A stretch of 64,000 nucleotides of DNA from Gehongia tenuis (GTDB lineage Bacteria; Bacillota; Clostridia; Christensenellales; NSJ-53), in the NCBI RefSeq assembly GCF_014384795.1, contig NZ_JACRSR010000003.1:124001-188000 (forward strand). The letters run 5' to 3'. Under the pieces are notes generated by a model. The model ran no database searches. It was not told the DNA's origin and saw only the letters and a program-made list of their open reading frames with translations. A program made the position numbers and the translations under genes. Numbering within the stretch: the first letter of the stretch is position 1; each line of letters starts with the position of its first letter. Shown piece by piece: positions 1 to 8,648 of this stretch.

Positions 1-253
1 CGTCGTCGGGCACCCGATCGGTGATCTTGGCCTCGGTGAAAGCGTTGACCAGGGCGCCGACTTCATCGGGGTCCTCCACCACCTTGCTGGCTGCACGGCC
101 GGAGGCTGGCGTCAGGGTGATCTCAATGCGATCCACCTTGGCACCGGTGGCGGGGCTGATGGGGCTTTCCGGTCCGCGGTCCAGATTCAGCGCAGCGAAA
201 CCCACAAGCACTGCTCCAAGGGTAAGAATTGTTCCCACCATCCATTTTTTCAT
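1..253 (-). CDS. Exported or membrane-anchored protein, 3' part outside window
   Basis: The first 84 codons of a leftward gene are visible; the rest lies beyond the window edge. The ATG at 253 follows a good ribosome site (GGAGGCGG). The N-terminus is MKKWMVGTILTLGAVLVGF, a short basic stretch plus a hydrophobic helix, as in a signal peptide or membrane anchor with no lipobox Cys. The mature part is polar and includes the residues DRIEITLTPAS and then a run resembling a beta-rich extracellular domain. I do not recognise the family. It lies downstream of the pot terminator, so it is probably a separate transcription unit. Confidence 0.55.
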   Translation of the reverse strand, partial: MKKWMVGTILTLGAVLVGFAALNLDRGPESPISPATGAKVDRIEITLTPASGRAASKVVEDPDEVGALVNAFTEAKITDRVPDD

Positions 254-314
254 CCGAACCGCCTCCCATCTTTTCCTTGTTAAAAGTAGGACGATGGGAA
301 TAAGGGAAAAGTTG

Positions 315-348
315 CAAAAAAATATCCGGCATAGAGCCGGATATTTTC
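315..348 (-). terminator. Rho-independent terminator of the pot operon
   Basis: On the minus strand a stem of ATATCCGGC pairing with GCCGGATAT around a 5-nt loop is followed by seven T. It starts about 10 bases after the potD stop codon. Confidence 0.85.
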
Positions 349-357
349 ATGATCAAA

Positions 358-1401
358 TTATTGGGTTGCCTTGATCTCCGTCCAGAGGGAATCGTACATT
401 TCGGTGGCGTCGCCCAGGTCCTCCATGGTTACGCACCGGGCCTTTTCTTCCTCCGTGGGATTGGCTGCGGGATCGGCCTTCAGCTCCTCGGAGAGCTGGT
501 CCTGCACCTCCGGCAGGGGGCTGGCGTACCCGATGTAGTCGTTGTTCATCTTGGCAATGTCCGGGCGACACATGAAGTCAATGAACTTCATGGCGTTGTC
601 ATAGTTGGGGGCGTCCTTGGGGATGGACATGCCGTCCACCCAGATGTTGGAGCCCTCCATGGGGATGGCGTAGGCCAGGTTCTCGTTTTCGTTCATGCAG
701 TAAACCGCGTCTCCCGACCAGACCACGGCCAGCGAAGCTTCACCGCCGATCATCATATCCTTGACGTCATCGCCCACATAGGCGAGAACCAGCGGCTTTT
801 GCTCGATGAGAGCAGCCTTGACCTTTTCAAGGTCCGCAGCTTCATGGCTGTTCGGATCCACGCCGACCTTTTCAGCGGCAACAAAGAAGGAATCGCGGAC
901 CGAATCCAGCATCAGAATCTGCTTGGAGTACTTTTCATTCCAAAGAATGTTCCAGCTGTCCACCGGGTCGGTGACCTTGGTCTTGTCGTAGAGAATACCC
1001 ACGGTACCCCACATGTAAGGCACGGAGTATTCGTCGGTGGGATCATAAGCGGGGGAGAGCAGTGCGGGATCAATCCTGCTGTAATTCTCCAGCTTGGACA
1101 TATCCATAGTTTCCAGCATGTCCTCCCGAATCATGCGCTGGATCATATAGTCCGACGGAATGATCACATCATAGTTGCTGCCGCCGCCTTTGATCTTGAC
1201 GTACATGTCCTCGTTGGTGGCGAAGGTGTCATACTTCACCTTGATGCCGGTTTCCTCCTCAAACATGGTGAGGACCTCACGGTCAATGTAGTCGCCCCAG
1301 TTATAGACCAGAACCTCCTCGGTGTTGCCGCCGGAGCAGGCACTGAGGGCGAAAACCCCCAAGAGCATCACGGCAGCCAGCAGAAAGCGAAGCTTTTTCA
1401 A
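358..1401 (-). CDS. potD: Spermidine/putrescine ABC transporter substrate-binding lipoprotein
   Basis: Periplasmic-type binding protein of 347 residues that captures polyamines outside the membrane and hands them to PotBC. The N-terminus is a lipoprotein signal (basic KKLR, hydrophobic core, lipobox LSAC with Cys near residue 22). The mature part has the PotD/PotF features: VYNWGDYID near the start, GGSNYDVIIPSDYMI in the middle and SIPKDAPNYDNAMKFIDF near the end. The start codon overlaps the potC stop by 4 bp, so it is translated with the permeases as the last gene of the operon. The polyamine preference (spermidine or putrescine) cannot be decided from sequence alone. Confidence 0.93.
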   Translation of the reverse strand: MKKLRFLLAAVMLLGVFALSACSGGNTEEVLVYNWGDYIDREVLTMFEEETGIKVKYDTFATNEDMYVKIKGGGSNYDVIIPSDYMIQRMIREDMLETMDMSKLENYSRIDPALLSPAYDPTDEYSVPYMWGTVGILYDKTKVTDPVDSWNILWNEKYSKQILMLDSVRDSFFVAAEKVGVDPNSHEAADLEKVKAALIEQKPLVLAYVGDDVKDMMIGGEASLAVVWSGDAVYCMNENENLAYAIPMEGSNIWVDGMSIPKDAPNYDNAMKFIDFMCRPDIAKMNNDYIGYASPLPEVQDQLSEELKADPAANPTEEEKARCVTMEDLGDATEMYDSLWTEIKATQ

Positions 1402-2195
1402 TCCATTACCCCTCCATTTTTGTTTTGTTTTTTAGCGTCCCTGGCCGTACGAACGTTGACAATGATGAGCAAAAGCAGCACCGCAACGAACATGAGCGCG
1501 GACAGAGCGTTAATCTGAGGATCGATACCCCGCCGGGCCATGGAATAGATATGGACCGACAGGTTCTTGACGCCGGACGAGGTGAAGAAACTGATGACGA
1601 AATCGTCCAGCGACAGGGTGAAGGCCATGATAGCGCCGGTGATCACGCCGGGCATGATCTCGGGCAGGATCACCTTGCGCACCGCCTGTACCGGGGTGCA
1701 GCCAAGATCCATGGCCGCCTCGTAGCTGTGCTTGTTCATCTGCTGAAGCTTCGGCATGATGGACAAAATCACATAGGGTATGCTGAAGGTGATATGACCC
1801 AGAAGCATGGTGAAGTATCCTAGATCCAGCTTTGCGAAGACGAACAGAATCATGAGGGATACGGCGGTCACGATCTCCGGATTGAGGATGGGGAGATAGG
1901 ACACGTTCATGCAGAGGGCCTTGGGCCACTTCTTCATCGAATGGATGCCGATGGCGGCCACCGTGCCGATCAGGGTGGCGACAATGGCCGTGATGATGGC
2001 CATGGATAAGGTCACGTACAGCGCGTTCATGGTCTCCGGATCGGAGAAGAGCTTGGCATACCATTTGAAGGTGAAGCCCGTCCAGGTGCCCCGGGATTTG
2101 GATTCGTTGAAGGAAAACAGGATCAGGATGATGATGGGGGCGTACAGGAAAAGCAGTACCAGCCCCAGATACAGATTCTTGCCGAACTTTTTCAC
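1398..2195 (-). CDS. potC: Polyamine ABC transporter permease PotC
   Basis: Inner permease subunit of the polyamine importer, 265 residues with six predicted membrane helices. It carries the binding-protein-dependent transport (EAA) loop, here SYEAAMDLGCTPVQAVRKV followed by LPEIMPG, which docks on the PotA ATPase. Its start overlaps the end of potB and its stop overlaps the start of potD (ATGA-type junctions), showing tight translational coupling. The length and the SLDDFVISFF segment are typical of PotC rather than PotB. Confidence 0.93.
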   Translation of the reverse strand: MKKFGKNLYLGLVLLFLYAPIIILILFSFNESKSRGTWTGFTFKWYAKLFSDPETMNALYVTLSMAIITAIVATLIGTVAAIGIHSMKKWPKALCMNVSYLPILNPEIVTAVSLMILFVFAKLDLGYFTMLLGHITFSIPYVILSIMPKLQQMNKHSYEAAMDLGCTPVQAVRKVILPEIMPGVITGAIMAFTLSLDDFVISFFTSSGVKNLSVHIYSMARRGIDPQINALSALMFVAVLLLLIIVNVRTARDAKKQNKNGGVMD

Positions 2196-3016
2196 CAGAG
2201 CCGTCCCCCTTCCTCATCGTCGTAGCGATAAAAAATACCCATACTGATGAGAATGAGCGCCATCATGATGATGGACAGGGTGGAACCAAAATGCCAATCG
2301 TTGGCAAAGATAAACTGCTGCTCGATCAGATCACCGAAGAGCATAAACTGGGCGCCGCCGAGCAGCCGGGAGATGACAAATGTACTCACCGCCGGCATGA
2401 ACACCATGGTCACGCCGCTCATCACCCCGGGAAGGCTCAAGGGGAAGGTCACCTTCCGGAACACCCGGGAAGGCCGCCCGCCAAGATCTTGGGCCGCCTC
2501 GATGAGGGAGCGGTCGATCTTCTTAAGCGAGGTGTAGATGGGCAGGATCATGAAAGGCAGGTAGTTGTAGACCATGCCAAAGACCACCGCTCCAGAGGTG
2601 TAGAGCATCTGGACCGGCTCCAGCCCAATGGCCTGCAAAAAGGAGTTGATGATGCCGGTGTTCTCCAGAATGGCCTTCCAGGCGTAGGTGCGCAGCAGAA
2701 AGTTCATCCACATGGGTACCATGAAAAGGAGCAGCAGCGTGCCCGCCTTGGAAAAGTCCCGGCTGGCCAGAATCATGGCCGTAGGATAACCGATCAAAAG
2801 GCAGATGATCGTGGACAGCAGGGCCATGACCAGGGAACGCCAGAGCACGGACAGGTACACGGGCTGAAAGAATTTCTCGAAATTCTCCAGGGAGAAAGCC
2901 ACGCGGCCGCCGGAAGCATCCACCGTGAAGGCGTAATAGAGCACCAAAAACATGGGAATCACGATGAAGATGCACATCCAGACGATATAGGGGGTGGCAA
3001 GCCATTTACGCTTCAT
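2192..3016 (-). CDS. potB: Polyamine ABC transporter permease PotB
   Basis: Second permease of the polyamine importer, 274 residues, about six membrane helices. The EAA loop reads SLIEAAQDLGGRPSRVFRKV followed by PLSLPG. Gene order A-B-C-D and the 4-bp overlap with potC are the classical arrangement. It starts 3 bp after the potA stop. Confidence 0.93.
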   Translation of the reverse strand: MKRKWLATPYIVWMCIFIVIPMFLVLYYAFTVDASGGRVAFSLENFEKFFQPVYLSVLWRSLVMALLSTIICLLIGYPTAMILASRDFSKAGTLLLLFMVPMWMNFLLRTYAWKAILENTGIINSFLQAIGLEPVQMLYTSGAVVFGMVYNYLPFMILPIYTSLKKIDRSLIEAAQDLGGRPSRVFRKVTFPLSLPGVMSGVTMVFMPAVSTFVISRLLGGAQFMLFGDLIEQQFIFANDWHFGSTLSIIMMALILISMGIFYRYDDEEGGRLW

Positions 3017-3019
3017 CCA

Positions 3020-4063
3020 TCAGGCCCCCTTTTTCATAATGTGAATCTCGTCAGGTAGGATAACCATGCCAATTTTCTGACCGGGCTCCTTCATATAGGT
3101 GCTGTGAATCATCCAATCGAAGTCCTGGCAGCGAATGATCATCTCGTAATGGACACCCTTAAAGACCACCGACTGGACTTCGCCCACCAGCATGCCCTCC
3201 TCCGGAGAGACCACCTTGATGTCCTCGGGGCGGACCACCACTTCCACTTCCTCGTTTTTCGCAAAGCCTTTGTCCACGCACTCGAATTCCCGGCCGGCAA
3301 AGACGGCTCGGAAATCATCCAGCATGACGCCGGGCAGGATGTTGGATTCACCGATGAAATCGGCTACAAAGGCGTTTCGCGGTTCGTTGTAGATATCGAT
3401 GGGAGTGCCGATCTGCTGAATCTCGCCATCCTTCATGACCACCACCGTATCGGACATGGTGAGGGCCTCCTCCTGATCGTGGGTGACATAGATGAAGGTG
3501 ATGCCGGTGCGCTGCTGCATGTTTTTCAGTTCGATCTGCATGCCCTTGCGCAGCTTCAGATCCAATGCGCCCAGCGGTTCGTCGAGGAGCAGGATATCCG
3601 GTTCATTGACCAGCGCCCGGGCGATGGCTACTCGCTGCTGCTGACCGCCGGAGAGGGAGTCCACCGAGCGTTTGTTGTAGCCCTTGAGATTGACCAGCTC
3701 CAGCATGCGGTCGACCTTCTCCCCAATCTCCTTCTTGCTCAGCTTTTTGATCTTGAGGCCGAAGGCGATATTATCCGCCACATTGAGGTGGGGGAAAAGG
3801 GCGTAACGCTGAAAGACCGTATTCACCGGCCGTTTGTGAGGCGGAACTTCGGTGATGTCCTTGCCCTCGAAAACCACCTTGCCGGAAGAAGGCATTTCAA
3901 AGCCGCCGATGATGCGCAGCGTTGTGGTTTTTCCGCAGCCCGAAGGCCCAAGGAAGGTCACGAATTCCTTTTTTCGAATGGAAAGATTGATGCCTTTGAG
4001 GGCGACATCGCCGCCAAAATCCTTCTTGACGTCCACCAGGGACAGAATCACTTCATCACTCAT
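3020..4063 (-). CDS. potA: Polyamine ABC transporter ATP-binding protein PotA
   Basis: ATPase that powers polyamine import from the cytoplasmic face, 347 residues. Walker [10 protein letters not shown] at about 39-47, signature LSGGQQQR at 137-144, Walker B ILLLDEP at 157-163 and the switch region [10 protein letters not shown] are all intact. The last 100 residues form the TOBE/MOI regulatory domain (VVRPEDIKV). First transport gene of the operon, 24 bp downstream of the XRE-cupin regulator. Confidence 0.95.
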   Translation of the reverse strand: MSDEVILSLVDVKKDFGGDVALKGINLSIRKKEFVTFLGPSGCGKTTTLRIIGGFEMPSSGKVVFEGKDITEVPPHKRPVNTVFQRYALFPHLNVADNIAFGLKIKKLSKKEIGEKVDRMLELVNLKGYNKRSVDSLSGGQQQRVAIARALVNEPDILLLDEPLGALDLKLRKGMQIELKNMQQRTGITFIYVTHDQEEALTMSDTVVVMKDGEIQQIGTPIDIYNEPRNAFVADFIGESNILPGVMLDDFRAVFAGREFECVDKGFAKNEEVEVVVRPEDIKVVSPEEGMLVGEVQSVVFKGVHYEMIIRCQDFDWMIHSTYMKEPGQKIGMVILPDEIHIMKKGA

Positions 4064-4087
4064 GCCTGCACCTCTTTTATATCTGAA

Positions 4088-4627
4088 TCAAAAACTGGGA
4101 GGTGTCGCCACCCATAGGACCACGGCCTCCCGCTTGCCCGGATTTTCGATGCAATGGGAAGCGGTCGCCTTAAAATAGAAGGAATCACCCTTCTTCATCC
4201 GATATTTCTGTCCACCCACATGGAGCACGATCCGTCCGGAAAGCACATGGCCGAATTCTTCACCCTCATGGGGGTCGTCCAGCTCCGTTTCGCCGCCCGG
4301 CGAGAGGGTGAGCATGATGGGCTCCATGCGGTTTTTCTGAGCGCTGGGAATCAGCCATTTGACGGAGCGGGTCATGTCATCCGAGCGGCTTTCAAAGATA
4401 TCTTCCTCACCAAAACAGATCTTTTCCGGCTCCTTTTCGTTGAAGAAATCCCGCAGGTTTGTGCCCAGGCATTCGAGAATGTCCATCAGCGTCGCGATGG
4501 AAGGGGAGGTGAGATCCCTCTCCAGCTGAGAAATAAAGCCTTTGGACAGATCCGTGCGCGCTGCAAGTTCGCTTTGCGTCAGGCCGTACCGCACCCGAAG
4601 CCGTTTAATTTTTTCACCGATTTGCAT
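4088..4627 (-). CDS. XRE-family regulator with C-terminal cupin domain (PuuR-like)
   Basis: 179 residues: an N-terminal helix-turn-helix (LTQSELAARTDLSKGFISQLER, about residues 16-37) and a C-terminal cupin barrel (GGETELDDPHEGEEFGHVLSG, then MKKGDSFYFKA and HCIENPG). Regulators of this build sense a small ligand through the cupin and control amine or amino-acid genes; PuuR of E. coli is the best known. It is the first gene of the leftward unit with potABCD, so it most likely controls polyamine uptake and itself. The paired inverted repeats just upstream (4646-4712) are candidate operators. Confidence 0.85.
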   Translation of the reverse strand: MQIGEKIKRLRVRYGLTQSELAARTDLSKGFISQLERDLTSPSIATLMDILECLGTNLRDFFNEKEPEKICFGEEDIFESRSDDMTRSVKWLIPSAQKNRMEPIMLTLSPGGETELDDPHEGEEFGHVLSGRIVLHVGGQKYRMKKGDSFYFKATASHCIENPGKREAVVLWVATPPSF

Positions 4628-4645
4628 GGGATTTAGCTCCTTTAT

Positions 4646-4712
4646 GCTAAACCAAAGGTTTAGCGGTACTAAAGTTTGCTATCGTTAACAAAAAAGTTTA
4701 GAAAGACTAAAC
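4646..4712. promoter_or_regulatory. Two inverted repeats upstream of the XRE-cupin/pot operon
   Basis: Two palindromes share the half-site CTAAAC: 4646-4664 (GCTAAACC-3 nt-GGTTTAGC) and 4696-4712 (GTTTAG-5 nt-CTAAAC). They lie 19 and 69 bp before the regulator start codon, the expected place for autoregulatory operators. Binding by the XRE-cupin protein is inferred. Confidence 0.6.
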
Positions 4713-4809
4713 AACAAAGATATATTTACCATATGAAGGGTGAAAAGTCAATATGAATTTTGTTGAAGGAGGGCGGAAAAAGAAAATATATCTCATAATA
4801 AAATATACA

Positions 4810-4838
4810 TTGACAGGCGAGGTATATTTGTTTATAGT
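4810..4838 (+). promoter_or_regulatory. Sigma-70-type promoter of the PadR operon
   Basis: TTGACA (4810-4815), 17-bp spacer, TATAGT (4833-4838). Transcription would start near 4845, which rules out the upstream in-frame ATG at 4753 as the translation start of the padR-like gene. Confidence 0.8.
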
Positions 4839-4863
4839 GAAAATGGAAAGTGTGGTGAAGGGC

Positions 4864-5184
4864 ATGTCCATTGCATCCGATATGATTCGAGGGCATACGG
4901 ATACGATCATACTCAGCCATTTGCTGAAAAAAAACAGCTATGGTTATGAAATCAATAAGGCGATTCAAGAAAAGACGGATAACCGCTATGAGCTCAAGGA
5001 GGCAACGCTCTATACCGCTTTTCGCAGACTGGAGCAGGCGGGATACATCACCTCCTATTGGGGGGACGAGCGCACTGGCGCCCGGCGGCGCTATTACGCC
5101 ATCACCCCTCTGGGCCGGGAACACTACGCCGCCATGGTTCAGGAATGGCAGCAGACCAAGGACTTGATCGATCGATTGATCTGA
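4864..5184 (+). CDS. PadR-family transcriptional regulator
   Basis: Winged-helix repressor of about 106 residues. Family marks are TDTIILSHLLKKNSYGYEI in the first helices, then KEATLYTAFRRLEQAGYITSYW and the wing RRRYYAITPLG. PadR proteins usually repress a neighbouring membrane-protein operon in response to a ligand or envelope stress. It is 13 bp upstream of the HAAS-domain gene, with which it forms an operon. The start at 4864 was chosen because the promoter at 4810-4838 lies inside the longer frame; 4843 is possible but has no ribosome site. Confidence 0.88.
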   Translation: MSIASDMIRGHTDTIILSHLLKKNSYGYEINKAIQEKTDNRYELKEATLYTAFRRLEQAGYITSYWGDERTGARRRYYAITPLGREHYAAMVQEWQQTKDLIDRLI

Positions 5185-5197
5185 TAGGAGGAAAACC

Positions 5198-5842
5198 ATG
5201 ATTGAAAGGATTCGGGAGTATTTGGAGCGGGCCTTTGCCCATGCGCCCCAAACGGCCAAGGTGCTGGAACTCAAGGAGGAACTGTTCGCCAACCTGGTGG
5301 ATAAATATCAGGACCAGCTGAACAACGGCGCCTCGGAAGAGGAGGCGTACAATGTGGTCATCGGAGGCATCGGGGATATCTCCGACCTCATTGCCAGCAT
5401 GGAGGAGCCCAGGGACGTTGACGCCAAGCGCCGGCGGGCGGCCATCACGGCTGTGGCCGTAGCGCTGTATATTCTAAGCCCCTTTCTGTTCCTGGTGGGT
5501 GAGGAGCTGTTCCATTTGGAGATGCTGGGCATGTTTTTGTTTTTCGGCTGTATCGCGGTGGCCACGGCCATGCTCATCTACGTGCACATGACCAAGCCCG
5601 AAACGAACCCGGAGGAAACCATGGTGGAGGATTTTAAGAAGTGGCGCAGGCAGAGCGCCCGCAGCGAAGCCGCGCAAGGCTCCCTTCGCTCGGCTTTCTG
5701 GCTGATCGTGGTGGTGATTTACTTTGGGGTGAGCTTCTATTTTGGAATTTGGGGCTATTCATGGCTGATCTTTATCATCGGCGCCGCCATCGACCGGTTG
5801 GTGAGCGGACTGTGGCACCTCAAGGAGGACGGCGATGAATAA
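5198..5842 (+). CDS. HAAS-domain (DUF1700-like) membrane protein
   Basis: 214 residues. The first 70 form the helical HAAS signalling domain (VLELKEELFANLVDKYQDQL, GASEEEAYNVVIGGIG), followed by two membrane-helix pairs at about 88-130 and 165-205. Such proteins travel with PadR regulators and DUF4097 adhesin-like proteins in Bacillota and are thought to modulate envelope-stress output. An excellent ribosome site (TAGGAGGAAAACC) precedes the ATG. Its end overlaps the DUF4097 gene by 8 bp. Confidence 0.82.
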   Translation: MIERIREYLERAFAHAPQTAKVLELKEELFANLVDKYQDQLNNGASEEEAYNVVIGGIGDISDLIASMEEPRDVDAKRRRAAITAVAVALYILSPFLFLVGEELFHLEMLGMFLFFGCIAVATAMLIYVHMTKPETNPEETMVEDFKKWRRQSARSEAAQGSLRSAFWLIVVVIYFGVSFYFGIWGYSWLIFIIGAAIDRLVSGLWHLKEDGDE

Positions 5843-6581
5843 GAAGATGGGCGTTGTGCTGTGGAGCATCATTTTGACGGCGGCTGTGATTGTTTTTTTA
5901 ACGCTGCTTTTTGGCGATCTGAAGGGAGATGAAGAGAATATGACCCGAGAATGGGTGTTCACCGAATCCATCCAGAAGTTGGATATCGAATGGGTATCCG
6001 GCAACGTCAATCTGAACCGCTGGGATGGTGAGGGCATCAAGGTGGTGCAGACCAGCTGGGGCAACTTTTCCGAAAAGCAGATATTAAAAGCGGACATTAC
6101 GGGCGGAACTCTCAAGATTCGGGACGGCCGGAGGGGTTTTCACCTGTTCAGCTTTGGCGGCACGAATCTGGACATTTACGTGCCCAACCAATCCTTTGAG
6201 GCCATGGACTTGGACAGCGTTTCCGGCGATATAAACGGAACGGCTCTTGACATATCCCGCATCAATGTGAAAAGCGTTTCTGGAAGCGTACATTTGTCCG
6301 GCGCCTTTGCGGAGGTTCAAGTGGATACCACCAGCGGCAGTGTGACATTGACCTCTGAAACCATGCTGGAACGGATGGGCCTCAAAGCGGTTTCCGGCAG
6401 TCTCACCATCATGATTCCGGAAAATGACGGCTTCACCTTGAACTTTGACAAGGTTTCCGGAAGTTACTCCACCGATTTTAACTGCTCACAGGAAAATGAC
6501 CGCTACACCTACAAAGGTGGAGGCGCCATGTTCAACGCCGATGTGGTGAGCGGGGACGTTAAAATACTTCGACTGCCCTAG
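5835..6581 (+). CDS. DUF4097-family exported beta-repeat protein
   Basis: 248 residues: one N-terminal membrane helix (residues 5-26), then a beta-solenoid with the repeated signature of DUF4097 ([61 protein letters not shown]), roughly one strand pair per 20 residues. LiaX-type proteins of this fold sense cell-envelope damage. Third gene of the PadR-HAAS operon. Its stop codon overlaps, tail to tail, the stop codon of the cytidine deaminase gene. Confidence 0.82.
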   Translation: MNKKMGVVLWSIILTAAVIVFLTLLFGDLKGDEENMTREWVFTESIQKLDIEWVSGNVNLNRWDGEGIKVVQTSWGNFSEKQILKADITGGTLKIRDGRRGFHLFSFGGTNLDIYVPNQSFEAMDLDSVSGDINGTALDISRINVKSVSGSVHLSGAFAEVQVDTTSGSVTLTSETMLERMGLKAVSGSLTIMIPENDGFTLNFDKVSGSYSTDFNCSQENDRYTYKGGGAMFNADVVSGDVKILRLP

Positions 6582-6952
6582 GCCCAGCGGTCGGGCAGCA
6601 GTTCATCCAAGGGCTTGACGCCGTCCTCCAGGAGAACCTCGGCATTCACGTTTCGGGGATCGATCTGGAACATAAATTCGCGGCAGCGGCCGCAGGGCGG
6701 CACCACGTGGCCGCCTTCCCACACGGCAACAATCTTGACGATCCTGTTCTCACCGGCGGTTATCATTGCGGCGATGGCGGCATGCTCAGCGCAAAAGCCC
6801 ATCGAGCAGGGAACGTCGATACAAACGCCGGTGTAAACGTGGCCGGCTTCGGTGAGAAGAGCGGCGGCGACCGAGCCAGCGGAGGCGTTATCGGTTAAAT
6901 CACGGGGATTGAGTGTTTTTTTGGCGATGGCCCGGAGTTCATCAAAGTTCAT
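6578..6952 (-). CDS. cdd: Cytidine deaminase-family zinc enzyme
   Basis: 124 residues with the zinc deaminase motifs CAEH (54-57) and PCGRC (86-90): Cys54, Cys87 and Cys90 bind zinc and Glu56 shuttles the proton. It would convert cytidine or deoxycytidine to uridine forms in the pyrimidine salvage pathway. The spacing resembles the cytidine/blasticidin-S deaminase branch, so the exact substrate is open. Start at 6952 chosen because AAGGAG sits 7 bp upstream; the longer frame has no ribosome site. It is convergent with the DUF4097 gene. Confidence 0.83.
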   Translation of the reverse strand: MNFDELRAIAKKTLNPRDLTDNASAGSVAAALLTEAGHVYTGVCIDVPCSMGFCAEHAAIAAMITAGENRIVKIVAVWEGGHVVPPCGRCREFMFQIDPRNVNAEVLLEDGVKPLDELLPDRWA

Positions 6953-6983
6953 ATCTATTCTCCTTGTTTTTTTGCTGCCGATA

Positions 6984-7439
6984 TTACAGAAAGGATGCGC
7001 CCACAACCCCTACGAGAGCCACGGCGAGGATCAGCATCAGGATGGCGAAGGCCAGAACCACGATGGAGATTACCATGCCCGCCACGGCCATGCCATGGCG
7101 CTCGGTGGACTTGAGGCCAAGAACACTGAAGATGAGTCCCAGCACGGCAAGGATCATCCCAATGGCATAGTTGAGAGGCGCGATAAGGCTCACCAGGGAC
7201 AGAATGAAACCCGCAAGAGCAATATTCCTTTTTGGATCGATGGGGGGATTGTACCCCGGATTGGGACCCGGCTGATAGGCCTGCCCGTTGTAGTTTTGCG
7301 GCGGAACGCCCTGAGGATTGGTATTTTGATAACCGTAGGCGTATCCTTCCGCGGGACCCTGACCCTCTTCGCCATTGTTTCCCGGGTTCGGTTCGGGATT
7401 TCCGCTTGCATAATAGATATCGTTGTTATCGTCCTGCAT
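6984..7439 (-). CDS. DUF4190-type small membrane protein with Pro/Gly-rich N-terminus
   Basis: 151 residues. About 75 N-terminal residues are acidic then rich in Pro, Gly, Asn and Tyr ([20 protein letters not shown]), likely cytoplasmic and disordered. Two hydrophobic hairpins follow (about 78-115 and 120-150) with [11 protein letters not shown] and [11 protein letters not shown] typical of DUF4190. Function unknown. The start at 7439 has GAAGGGAG upstream, unlike the in-frame 7502 start. Confidence 0.75.
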   Translation of the reverse strand: MQDDNNDIYYASGNPEPNPGNNGEEGQGPAEGYAYGYQNTNPQGVPPQNYNGQAYQPGPNPGYNPPIDPKRNIALAGFILSLVSLIAPLNYAIGMILAVLGLIFSVLGLKSTERHGMAVAGMVISIVVLAFAILMLILAVALVGVVGASFL

Positions 7440-7504
7440 CCCACTTACTCCCTTCTCATTCCTTTTTATCAGAATATCAGTTTTTTTCCGGAAATACAAC
7501 AAAA

Positions 7505-7534
7505 AGGAGAGAATCCCCGGAAGGATTCTCTCCT
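7505..7534 (-). terminator. Terminator of the aldolase gene
   Basis: Twelve-base stem AGGAGAGAATCC with its complement around a short loop, followed on the minus strand by TTTTTG. It lies about 14 bp after the fba stop. Confidence 0.85.
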
Positions 7535-7547
7535 AAAGAACCTGTGA

Positions 7548-8477
7548 TTAGGCTTTGCCGTTGCAGCCCAGCACATCAACGATCTTGTGGCGAACAGCCT
7601 CCTTGACGGCGGCGCGGGAATCGCCAAGATACTGACGGGGATCGAAATGATTGGGATGGGCAAACAGATGCTTGCGCAGCGCGGCGGTGAAAGCAAGACG
7701 GAGATCGGAGTCGATGTTGATCTTGCAAACGGCCATGGAAGCCGCCTGACGCAACATATCCTCCGGCACACCCTGGGCGCCGGCCATATCGCCGCCGTTG
7801 GCGTTGATGGTGGCCACATCGGCCTGGTTCACGGAAGAAGCGCCGTGCAGCACGATGGGGAAACCGGGCAGGCGGCGGGCCACTTCCTCCAGGATATCAA
7901 AGCGGAGCTTGGGCTCACCCTTGAACTTGAAAGCCCCATGGCTGGTTCCGATGGCAATTGCGAGAGAGTCCACACCGGTGCGGGTAACGAATTCCTCCAC
8001 CTCAGCGGGATCGGTGAAGGCGGCGTCGGCATCGGACACGTTGACAGCGTCTTCGATACCGGCCAGGCGGCCCAGCTCGGCCTCCACAACCACACCGCGG
8101 TCATGGGCATAATCGGCCACTTTTTTGGCCAGGGCAATGTTGTCCTCGAAGTCGAGATGAGAACCGTCGATCATGACGGACGTAAAGCCGCCGTCCACGC
8201 AGCTCTTGCAAAGCTCGAAGCTGTCGCCGTGGTCCAGATGAAGCACAATGGGAAGACCGGTCTCCTGAACAGCCGCTTCCACCATTTTCACAAGATAGGT
8301 GTGATTGGCGTACTTGCGGGCGCCAGCGCTGACCTGCAGGATGACGGGAGCGTTCTCCTCCTTGGCCGCTTCGGTGATGGCCTGGACGATTTCCATGTTG
8401 TTCACGTTGAAGGCGCCTACGGCGTATCCGCCCTCATAAGCTTTTTTGAACATCTCTTTCGTGGTTACCAAAGGCAT
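7548..8477 (-). CDS. fba: Class II fructose-1,6-bisphosphate aldolase
   Basis: 309 residues. It splits fructose-1,6-bisphosphate into glyceraldehyde-3-phosphate and dihydroxyacetone phosphate in glycolysis. The class II metal site is visible: HLDHGD at 80-85 (catalytic Asp and zinc His), a Glu in EAELGRLAG, the zinc His in GTSHGAFKF and LHGASS further on; NIDSDLRLAF near the C-terminus binds substrate. AAGGAGGAG upstream of 8477 sets the start rather than the longer frame from 8525. Its own terminator follows. Confidence 0.93.
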   Translation of the reverse strand: MPLVTTKEMFKKAYEGGYAVGAFNVNNMEIVQAITEAAKEENAPVILQVSAGARKYANHTYLVKMVEAAVQETGLPIVLHLDHGDSFELCKSCVDGGFTSVMIDGSHLDFEDNIALAKKVADYAHDRGVVVEAELGRLAGIEDAVNVSDADAAFTDPAEVEEFVTRTGVDSLAIAIGTSHGAFKFKGEPKLRFDILEEVARRLPGFPIVLHGASSVNQADVATINANGGDMAGAQGVPEDMLRQAASMAVCKINIDSDLRLAFTAALRKHLFAHPNHFDPRQYLGDSRAAVKEAVRHKIVDVLGCNGKA

Positions 8478-8648
8478 GAAATCTCCTCCTTTTTCGCTTT
8501 CGCTGTTAATCCTAGTATAAAACAAGCTCTCGCCTTTTGACTACCAAATTTTAAAAAATTGTGGATCAAATATGTTTTTTGTGCCCTTCGGTTGTTGGAT
8601 GATGGTAAAATGCGGTATAATGATAACATCATGAAAGGAGGCGATGGC

